Positions 58,333 through 64,000 of a stretch of DNA of 64,000 nt are shown in pieces. Below the pieces are notes generated by a model that worked only from the letters and a program-made list of their open reading frames with translations, did no database searches and was not told the origin of the DNA. The DNA comes from BOG-938 sp048498155 (GTDB lineage: Bacteria > Pseudomonadota > Alphaproteobacteria > Caulobacterales > Caulobacteraceae). Position 1 is the first letter of the stretch. Each line of letters opens with the position of its first letter. Where the stretch lies: assembly GCA_048498155.1 (NCBI GenBank), contig JBEHYN010000003.1, positions 58,708-122,707 of the forward strand, read 5' to 3'. Made by a program: the position numbers and the translations under genes.

Positions 58333-58788
58333 CTATCCACGGCCGCGATAGGACGCGACGCCCTGATCAGGCAGCCACAGGCCCTCAGGCGCCGGTCCCG
58401 TCTGATAGAACACGTCGATCGGCATGCCCCCGCGCGGATACCAGTAGCCGCCGATCCGCAGCCAGAGGGGCTGGGCGACTTGGACCATCTTCTGGGCGAT
58501 GGAGATCGTGCAGTCCTCGTGGAAGGCGCCGTGATTGCGGTATGAGCCCAGGTACAGCTTGAGCGACTTGGACTCGATCAGCCAGGCGTCCGGCGCGTAG
58601 TCGATCACGAGGTGGGCGAAATCCGGCTGTCCCGTCACCGGGCACAGGGAGGTGAACTCCGGCGCCGTGAAGCGGGCTAGGTAAAGCACGCCCGGCTTAG
58701 GATTGGGCGCGCGCTCCAGGCGGGCTTGGTCGGGGCTGTCGAAGCCCTTGGACAGATGGCCCAGTTGGGTCAGGTCAAAATCGGACAT
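58333..58788 (-). CDS. queF: NADPH-dependent 7-cyano-7-deazaguanine reductase
   Basis: 151 residues, the short (type I, unimodular) QueF with a T-fold. The nucleophilic Cys is in SLCPVTGQPDFA, the NADPH/substrate motif is ESKSLKLYL, and the FHEDC segment contributes to the active site. It reduces preQ0 to preQ1 in queuosine synthesis. Confidence 0.96.
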   Translation of the reverse strand: MSDFDLTQLGHLSKGFDSPDQARLERAPNPKPGVLYLARFTAPEFTSLCPVTGQPDFAHLVIDYAPDAWLIESKSLKLYLGSYRNHGAFHEDCTISIAQKMVQVAQPLWLRIGGYWYPRGGMPIDVFYQTGPAPEGLWLPDQGVASYRGRG

Positions 58789-59208
58789 GCGCTAGGGATT
58801 AGCGGAAAGGGGCGATGGACGCCACTTCGCGCAAACACAGCCCTGGCCGCGGCCGCCGAACCCGGCCGTCGAGCCGTGGGAAATTGGGCCATCTCAATCG
58901 TGCTGCACCTGCGAGCCCACAATTCGCGTGTGGGGCGATCCGGCGCAGCCGCATGAAAAAGTGTCCGCCGAATCGCCCAAAGCACGGGCAGACAGCAGGC
59001 AACCTTGGCCATTACGCCTACCTGTTGCTCATATTGATACATATCTGCCTATTTTTAGAACATTTCGCATGTGCGATACCGGCCCCCCTGAGCTTGGGAT
59101 GGTTCGCCCGCGGCGCCGCCCCCAAAAGGTTCATCCAGGCTCGGGCTCACCAGCTCGCGTACGGGTCGCGTTTCGTGCGGCCGTTTTGATTGGATAGGGG
59201 ATAGAACA
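58789..59208. other. Intergenic region upstream of the porin gene
   Basis: 420 nt between divergent queF and the TorF-type porin. It presumably contains the porin promoter. A TTGAT-N4-ATCTG sequence at 59034–59047 half-resembles an FNR box but is not a full match. No small gene or RNA can be supported. Confidence 0.5.
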
Positions 59209-59928
59209 ATGACGTCTTGGAAAACACTTCTCGTCGCTTCCGCCGCTTCACTGGCCTTCGGCGGCGCCGCCTTGGCCGCCGAACCGGCGGCCCCGAGCTT
59301 CGCGTTCAACGCGGCTTACGGCTCGGACTACGTCTTCCGCGGTTTAAGCCAGACCTTCGGCAAGGGCGCAGCCTCCGGCGGCGTGGACATGACCTTTGGC
59401 TCCTTCTACGTGGGCAACTGGGATTCGACCGTTGACTTCGGCGCTCCCAAGCAACAATTCGAATTTGACCTGTACGGCGGCTACCGCGCCATGCTCGGCC
59501 CAGTGGCGATCGACCTCGGCGGCGTCTATTACGGCTACACAGCCCAGCCAACCGGTTCGAACCAAGCCTATTATGAAGGCAAGGTTCTGGCGTCCTACGC
59601 AATGGGCCCGAACACCCTGGGCGGCGCCTTCTATTACTCGCCGGAATTCTTCGGCAAGACGGGCGCAGCCGAGTACTACGAAATCAACGACGCCTTCACC
59701 CTGTCCAATAAGGTGACCGTCTCTGGCGCCGTCGGCTACCAAGCTCTGGACAAGACGAAGGTCGGGATCAGCGGCTACACCACCTGGAACATCGGCGCGA
59801 CCTATCCGATCACGGATCACTTCAGCATCGACTTCCGCTACGTCGGCACCGACGGCAAGATGACCACTTTCGCCGGCAGCTCGATCGCTGGCGACCGCCT
59901 GGTGGCCTCGCTCAAGGCTTCCTTCTAG
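59209..59928 (+). CDS. TorF-family putative outer-membrane porin
   Basis: 239 residues. A signal peptide ends at ALAAE (about residue 24). The mature protein opens FNAAYGSDYVFRGLSQTFGKGAASGG, the signature of the TIGR02001/TorF family, and alternates polar and hydrophobic residues as in a beta barrel. It ends in an aromatic residue (KASF), as outer-membrane barrels do. It has a good purine site before the ATG and a very strong terminator after it, and is monocistronic. Confidence 0.9.
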   Translation: MTSWKTLLVASAASLAFGGAALAAEPAAPSFAFNAAYGSDYVFRGLSQTFGKGAASGGVDMTFGSFYVGNWDSTVDFGAPKQQFEFDLYGGYRAMLGPVAIDLGGVYYGYTAQPTGSNQAYYEGKVLASYAMGPNTLGGAFYYSPEFFGKTGAAEYYEINDAFTLSNKVTVSGAVGYQALDKTKVGISGYTTWNIGATYPITDHFSIDFRYVGTDGKMTTFAGSSIAGDRLVASLKASF

Positions 59929-59953
59929 TTTCTTACTGACGACCCAACCCAAG

Positions 59954-59989
59954 GAGCCGTCGCGGTCCAACCGCGGCGGCTCTTTTTTT
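59954..59989 (+). terminator. Terminator of the porin gene
   Basis: GAGCCGTCGCGG (59954–59965) pairs with CCGCGGCGGCTC (59971–59982) around TCCAA, followed by seven T. Confidence 0.93.
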
Positions 59990-60004
59990 GCGAGCCCGCC
60001 GGAG

Positions 60005-60067
60005 TGGTGGGCGCGGTCGGGGTCGAACCGACATGACCGAAGTCGAGGGATTTTAAGTCCCTTGCGT
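60005..60067 (-). pseudogene. 3' fragment of tRNA-Leu(UAA), candidate att site
   Basis: On the minus strand this reads as the 3' two-thirds of a tRNA-Leu. It starts ACGCA, then anticodon stem GGGA with loop CTTAAAA (anticodon TAA), a class II long variable arm, a T arm with GGTTCGACCCC, the 3' acceptor strand, A and CCA (60007–60005). The D arm and 5' acceptor strand are absent; sequence beyond 60067 turns at once into ATATATATA. Detached 3' tRNA ends of this kind mark integration sites of tRNA-targeting tyrosine integrases. Confidence 0.75.
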
Positions 60068-60520
60068 ATATATATAAGTTTTTGTAATAACTAATATATT
60101 TTCATATTAAAATTTATATGTGTAAGAAAATGTGTAAAAATGGGCATTTCCAGGACCTGTCTTGCCCTATCGCGCCAATTCACCCAAGCGTTTGAATTTA
60201 TAGAACTTATATGAGCCAAGCCTCCAACCTCCCGAGCGCTGGCCTGGATTGGCCCAAGAGCGATCCTTTCGGAGCCAATGCAGAACAAACTGGGCTGGCG
60301 GCCGGTCGCCTCTCGGCGGCGCCATTTTGGGGCCATTAGTCATGCTCCAGCCAGGTCAGGACGAAGTGGTCGCGACATCCGCTTTCTCAACAGCGCGCTG
60401 CGAGAGGAATTGGGAGCGATAGCCGGTCGCAGTCATAGGACTGGGTGATGCATGAAGCTGACCCCTCGAAACTGTGATGGCCTGGAGGATGAAGCCCATC
60501 ATGTCGATGGCGCTAGGCAT
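60068..60520. other. AT-rich junction and unassigned DNA next to the tRNA fragment
   Basis: 453 nt without a supported gene. The first ~75 nt are extremely AT-rich with runs such as ATATATATA and TGTGTAAGAAAATGTGTAAAAA, quite unlike the rest of the window. The remainder is of ordinary composition. Short open frames here do not resemble proteins. No integrase or transposase is recognisable. Confidence 0.55.
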
Positions 60521-61633
60521 TCATGTGGCGGTTCCTACGAGCGCGTAGCTCGTGCTGCGACCCCTGCCCGGCTCCTTAATAAGGATGCCGCGTTCAACGA
60601 GATCCGTGATGTCGCGCAAGGCGGTATCCGGTGAGGCCTTGGCGATAGCGGCCCATTTTGAGTTTGTGAGTTTGCCCTCAAACCCGTTCAGCAAGAGGTT
60701 CAGGACCTTGCGCTGACGCTCATTGAACGGCTCACCGGCATGCGCTTCCCAGAAGCGCGCCTTGGTGAGCACGGCGGCAAGGATGGTCTCGGCTCCGTCA
60801 AACGCACGGTCAAGGCAGGCTAGAAACCATTGCAGCCAATCGGTGATGTTGAGGTCGCCTTTCTGCGTGGCGGCCAGAATGTCGTAATAGGCCCGCCGCT
60901 CAATCCGGATTTGTGCGGACATGCTGTAGAAGCGCTGCGGGCTGTTTTCCGAGCGGGCCAGCGCCAGGTCGGCGATCGCGCGGGCGATCCGGCCGTTGCC
61001 ATCCTCAAACGGGTGGATGGTCACGAACCATAAATGCGCCAATGCCGCCTTCAACACCGGATCGATGGGCGCATCGCCATTAAACCAGTCCAGGAAGAAC
61101 CGCATTTCGCTGTCCAGGCGATCCGCTATGGGCGCTTCGAAATGGACACGCTCGCGACCAATGGGTCCGGAGACAACCTGCATCGGCCCGGAGGATTCGT
61201 CGCGCCAAGCTCCAACCGTGATCTTCGTCATACCGCTGCGGCCAGTTGGAAACAGCGCGGCGTGCCAGCCATAGAGGCGGTCGGCCGTCAGCGGTTTGTC
61301 ATAGCGTTGCGTCGCGTCGAGCATCATCTCGACGACGCCTTCGACAGCTCGGTCGGCCGGCGTAACGGCGCCAATATCCATCCCCAGCCTGCGAGCGATG
61401 GAGGAGCGGACCTGCTCCTTATCGAGAATTTCTCCTTCGATCTCGCTGGACTTGAGAACATCTTCTGTCAGGGTTTCGAGCACGGCGTCGGCGCGGCTTT
61501 GAAAGCCCAATGCCTCCATTCGGCCGAGCAGCTTGCCCTGGCGCAAACGCACGGCGGCGAGCTGCTCCTCCAGCCGTTTATGGTCCCAGGTCAGGCGGGG
61601 CCAATCGTCTAATTCGTGGATGTACCCCGACAT
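60521..61633 (-). CDS. Fic-family (DUF4172–Fic–winged helix) AMPylator-type protein
   Basis: 370 residues from MSGYIHELDDWP. The N-terminal DUF4172 region (about 1–85) carries SSEIEG at 62–67, a match to the class II inhibitory motif [S/T]xxxE[G/N]. The core Fic motif is complete, HPFEDGNGRIAR, starting at about residue 207. A C-terminal winged-helix-like part (about 305–368) includes NERQRKVLNLLLNGFEGKLTNSKWAAIAKASPD. Fic proteins transfer AMP (or other phosphate groups) to target hydroxyls. The inhibitory helix here should keep it silent until triggered. The target is unknown. A set of palindromes overlaps its start (61632–61711). Confidence 0.88.
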   Translation of the reverse strand: MSGYIHELDDWPRLTWDHKRLEEQLAAVRLRQGKLLGRMEALGFQSRADAVLETLTEDVLKSSEIEGEILDKEQVRSSIARRLGMDIGAVTPADRAVEGVVEMMLDATQRYDKPLTADRLYGWHAALFPTGRSGMTKITVGAWRDESSGPMQVVSGPIGRERVHFEAPIADRLDSEMRFFLDWFNGDAPIDPVLKAALAHLWFVTIHPFEDGNGRIARAIADLALARSENSPQRFYSMSAQIRIERRAYYDILAATQKGDLNITDWLQWFLACLDRAFDGAETILAAVLTKARFWEAHAGEPFNERQRKVLNLLLNGFEGKLTNSKWAAIAKASPDTALRDITDLVERGILIKEPGRGRSTSYALVGTAT

Positions 61634-61711
61634 TCGCCGCACCTCATGCGGTGAATGTGTCGATTAATCGCCGCAAAATCAAGCGTAATCGCCGCTCTAT
61701 ATGCGGTGAAT
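61632..61711 (-). promoter_or_regulatory. Repeated operator at the start of the Fic gene
   Basis: Five copies of a 9-bp half-site lie in 80 bp: ATTCGCCGC (61632–61640), inverted GCGGTGAAT (61648–61656), AATCGCCGC (61666–61674 and 61687–61695) and inverted GCGGTGAAT (61703–61711). Copies 1+2 and 4+5 form two palindromes with the same 7-nt spacing. The Fic ATG (61633–61631) lies in the first. This fits an autoregulatory operator, possibly bound by the protein's own winged helix; the binding protein is inferred. Confidence 0.55.
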
Positions 61712-62349
61712 AGCGCCTCGAATAACTGCATCATGACAAGCCTCTATCGCCCCGCCCCGACGTGACGGCTGCGCCCGATACGCGCTCCTGTGGATCCGGT
61801 CGTCACCTTCCGCCCCGCAACACTCGCACCAGGCGGGCGCTACCCCTTACCTGGGCCGGATTTTCACCGGCTAGAAAGGGCCAGCTTCTCCTGGCGCACG
61901 ATCGCTAAGGGTCCCCGGCCCTTGGCCCACCCCCCCCCCCGCCGTCGCAGGCCGATCAGGGGGGTTGAGGGTGTCGGGCGCCAGCCCAGCCCCAGCCGTC
62001 GGGTGGGCGTAGCCCACGCGATGAGGATATGCGCCATTGTCCAAGATGTCCGCTGTCCGGGCGGCGCCTGATAGCAGGGGTCGACTGGCGTAGCCCAGGC
62101 GACCCGTAACTGCGCCATTGTCCAAGATGTCCGCTGTCCGGGCGGCGCCTGATAGCAGGGGTCGACTGGCGTAGCCCAGGCGACCCGTAACTGCGCCATT
62201 GTCCACAATATCAGCCAAGCTTGGGGCTCGGTCCCGCCCGCCTGATCGATCTGCAAGAGCCTGCGGCCTTCAAGACCAGCGTTCTACCCGCCGCCAGCGC
62301 CGCATCAAAACGACCATCAGCTCGGCAGGCCTGGGATCGGACTTGGTAT
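61712..62349. other. Non-coding stretch with tandem repeat
   Basis: About 640 nt between the Fic and chromate-transporter genes. It holds an 11-base C run (61930–61940), a CCGGATTTTCACCGG palindrome near 61857–61871, and the 81-bp tandem repeat entered separately. No convincing gene; the small open frames on the minus strand are made by the repeat. Confidence 0.55.
62007..62213. repeat. 81-bp tandem repeat, about 2.5 copies
   Basis: The same sequence begins at 62031, 62112 and 62193, an exact 81-bp period. The two complete units are essentially identical, the third is cut off after about 20 bp, and a degenerate partial unit precedes the first. Each unit contains a GGCGTAGCCCAGGCGACC-like segment. 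A related GTGGGC-GTA-GCCCAC palindrome lies at 62003–62017. Confidence 0.88.
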
Positions 62350-63681
62350 TCAAATCCCCAAGCTCCATCGCAGCAGGCCGACCGCCGCCCCGCCCACGAC
62401 CAGCCACAAGGCGCCGACCTTCAAGCGCAGCACCGCTGCAAAGGCGATGATCGCGACCAGAACGGATAGGGCATCCAAACGCCCTTGGTCGATGAAGGCC
62501 GCACGGGCGACCAGCAGGCCCAGGCTGGCGATGACGCCGACCACGGCCGCCGTGACGCCGGACAAGGCGGCATGGGCGTGACGGCTATGGGAAAGACGCT
62601 CGACCAAGGGCGCGCCCACCAGCACGAAATAGAAACAAGGCAGGAAGGTTACCCAGGTCGTCAGCGCAGCCGCCAGAGACGCCGCAGCCAGAGGCGCCAG
62701 TCCTCCCGCCTGGCCCGCGACAGCGCTGTTCCACCCCGCGAAGAAGCCGACGTACTGGGTGACCAGGATCAGCGGACCGGGCGTCGTTTCCGCCAGCGCT
62801 AGGCCGTGCACCATCTCGGCCGGGCTCAGCCAACCGAAATGGCCGACAGCCGCTTGGGCGACAAAGGGCAAGACCGCATAGGCGCCACCGAACGTGACGA
62901 AGGCGGCCTGGGTGAAGAACACCGCGACATCGGCGAACGGACGCGGACCGGCCAGGCTGATGGCCAGGGCGACAGGGCCGGCCCACAGAACCACGAAGCC
63001 CAGGCTGTAGAGCGCAGAGCGCCCCGCCAGATCCCGCCAGCTAACGGGCGGGCCATCCTCACCCGTCAGAGACCCATGCCCCACCGGCCCAAGAGACAGG
63101 CCCACGCGGTCGGCCGCCAGTCCGAACAACAAGGCCGCGCCGATCACCCAGGGAAAGGGGATTTTGAAAAGAACCAAGGCGGCGAAAGCAGCCAGGGCCA
63201 GACCCCAGGCCGCACGGGTCTTCAAGGCGCGCCGCCCAATCCGCCAAAGGGCATGGGCGACCAGGGCAACCACAATGGGCAGAAAGCCGTGAAAGACGGC
63301 CTGAATCGGCGGCGAGGCGCCGCCCAGTGCAGCGATCCAGGCCAGCACGAACATGACGAGGGCACCCGGCAGGACAAACAAAGTCCCTGCCGCCAGCGCG
63401 CCTTTGAGCCCATTCAGTTTCAGCCCCATATAGGTGGCCAACTGCTGCGCCTCAGGCCCAGGCAGCAGCATGCAGAAGTTCAGGGCCGTCAGAAACGTCC
63501 GCTCATCCACCCAGCGGCGGCGATCTACCAGTTCCTCGTGCAGGATGGCGATCTGCGCGGCCGGCCCGCCGAACGAAAGCAGCCCCACCTTCAGCCAAAG
63601 ACCGACAGCCTCGCGCAGGGTCGGGGGCGAAGAGCGCCCTGGCTGTTCACTTGCAATGTTCATGCGTCGACTTTCAGCCAT
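62350..63681 (-). CDS. chrA: Chromate efflux transporter (CHR family)
   Basis: 443 residues, two homologous CHR halves with about 10–12 membrane segments. Motifs of the first half are GLLSFGGPAAQIAILHEELV and FLTALNFCMLLPGPEAQQLATYMG; of the second, FVTFGGAYAVLPFVAQ and EMVHGLALAETTPGPLILVTQYVGF. Family members expel chromate by proton-coupled transport. The start is either 63681 or the in-frame ATG 18 nt later. No chrB regulator is adjacent. It lies on the far side of the tRNA-Leu fragment, so it may be island cargo. Confidence 0.92.
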   Translation of the reverse strand: MAESRRMNIASEQPGRSSPPTLREAVGLWLKVGLLSFGGPAAQIAILHEELVDRRRWVDERTFLTALNFCMLLPGPEAQQLATYMGLKLNGLKGALAAGTLFVLPGALVMFVLAWIAALGGASPPIQAVFHGFLPIVVALVAHALWRIGRRALKTRAAWGLALAAFAALVLFKIPFPWVIGAALLFGLAADRVGLSLGPVGHGSLTGEDGPPVSWRDLAGRSALYSLGFVVLWAGPVALAISLAGPRPFADVAVFFTQAAFVTFGGAYAVLPFVAQAAVGHFGWLSPAEMVHGLALAETTPGPLILVTQYVGFFAGWNSAVAGQAGGLAPLAAASLAAALTTWVTFLPCFYFVLVGAPLVERLSHSRHAHAALSGVTAAVVGVIASLGLLVARAAFIDQGRLDALSVLVAIIAFAAVLRLKVGALWLVVGGAAVGLLRWSLGI

Positions 63682-63889
63682 GTGGGGTTCGTAGCGTGAA
63701 TGCCAAACTCCTTGTGACGGGCCTGAGTGTCCATCCCGCTATTCTCGATAGGGATTGCAGTTTTTCTGTCGGACCAGACCGTTTCAGCGCCGGGCCTGGG
63801 CAGAAGGCGTCGAGAGAAGCTTAGCTACTAAGCTCGGTAGAATATCTGCGTTGGCGTGCGCATCCTCCGATCATATTCCCATTATGCCG

Positions 63890-64000
63890 ATGGATTTAGT
63901 GATATTCGGCGTGTTGGGGCGGGGCGAGGTCATGGCTGTCGAGCGTATCGGCTCGCGCTTGTCGTCGATCCGATTGGACAATTTCTTCGCGGCGGCGCTC
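63890..64000 (+). CDS. Start of a possible gene, cut by the window edge
   Basis: An open frame with ATGs at 63884, 63890 and 63932 runs off the right edge. The last start has a GGGGCGAGG purine site just upstream. Only 23–39 residues are visible (including VERIGSRLSSIRLDNF) and no family can be named. Confidence 0.35.
   Translation, partial: MDLVIFGVLGRGEVMAVERIGSRLSSIRLDNFFAAAL

Noticed and set aside
59034..59047. FNR/FixK box before the porin gene
   Set aside because: Only the left half (TTGAT) is right; ATCTG does not match ATCAA, so it is not strong enough.
60091..60336. Small minus-strand open frame in the AT-rich junction
   Set aside because: The translation has no recognisable pattern and spans an abrupt base-composition change, as expected of junction DNA rather than a gene.
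61930..61940. 11-base C run as a phase-variation switch
   Set aside because: It lies in non-coding DNA, outside any promoter spacer or reading frame I can identify.
62007..62213. CRISPR-like array
   Set aside because: Units are contiguous 81-bp copies with no spacers between them, only about 2.5 copies, and no cas genes are nearby.

Overview
The window is high-GC chromosomal DNA from an alphaproteobacterium, most likely of the Caulobacterales (Caulobacter/Phenylobacterium-like). The grounds are inference from gene content and order: petABC with hemF and trmL nearby, lgt–midA-like–pgeF, a MarR–OmpR–EnvZ-type cluster, tRNA-Trp–secE–nusG–rplKA followed by rplJL and rpoBC, and a GTTC-N7-GTTC LexA (SOS) box of the alphaproteobacterial type. 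Nearly all of it is single-copy housekeeping DNA, broken up by several accessory insertions.

Layout. 1–2.5 kb: the end of a type III polyketide synthase operon (PKS, methyltransferase, FAD oxidoreductase). 2.5–13.6 kb: branched-chain aminotransferase, a MarR/response regulator/histidine kinase set, a membrane aspartic protease, proC, ybjN-like, ubiK-like, lgt, midA-like, pgeF, prs, a glutamine amidotransferase and a small membrane protein. 13.6–17.1 kb: an accessory island holding a putative SOS-controlled GHH-motif toxin with a candidate immunity gene, a RelE/HigB-type toxin–antitoxin pair behind nested palindromes, and a PD-(D/E)XK-fold protein. 17.2–37.7 kb: hemF–trmL, petABC, apt, ychF, pth–rplY, cca, NUDIX, dihydroorotase, a family 9 glycosyltransferase, ygfZ, tag, rnhB and several unrecognised secreted proteins, one built of five four-cysteine repeats. 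37.7–38.9 kb: a glycosyltransferase-like gene bracketed by two 97%-identical 88-bp repeats.

39–58 kb is the transcription/translation supercluster, read on the minus strand: tRNA-Trp, secE, nusG, rplK, rplA, rplJ, rplL, rpoB, rpoC. It is interrupted twice. Between rplA and rplJ sit an AT-rich acyltransferase gene with an in-frame TGA and a hybrid histidine kinase. Between rplL and rpoB sit, on the opposite strand, a glutathione S-transferase, a decayed MazEF-type locus, and a MarR regulator with an MFS exporter behind a near-perfect 15-bp palindrome.

58–64 kb: queF, a TorF-type porin, then a detached 3' fragment of tRNA-Leu(UAA) that abruptly gives way to very AT-rich DNA, the expected look of an integration att site. 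Beyond it lie a Fic protein whose start codon lies inside one of two matched palindromes, a 2.5-copy 81-bp tandem repeat, a chromate transporter and the start of a further possible gene. The strongest candidates for something undescribed are the SOS-box toxin/immunity pair (13611–15134), the five-repeat cysteine-rich secreted protein (31388–32746) and the Fic locus with its repeated operator (60521–61711).
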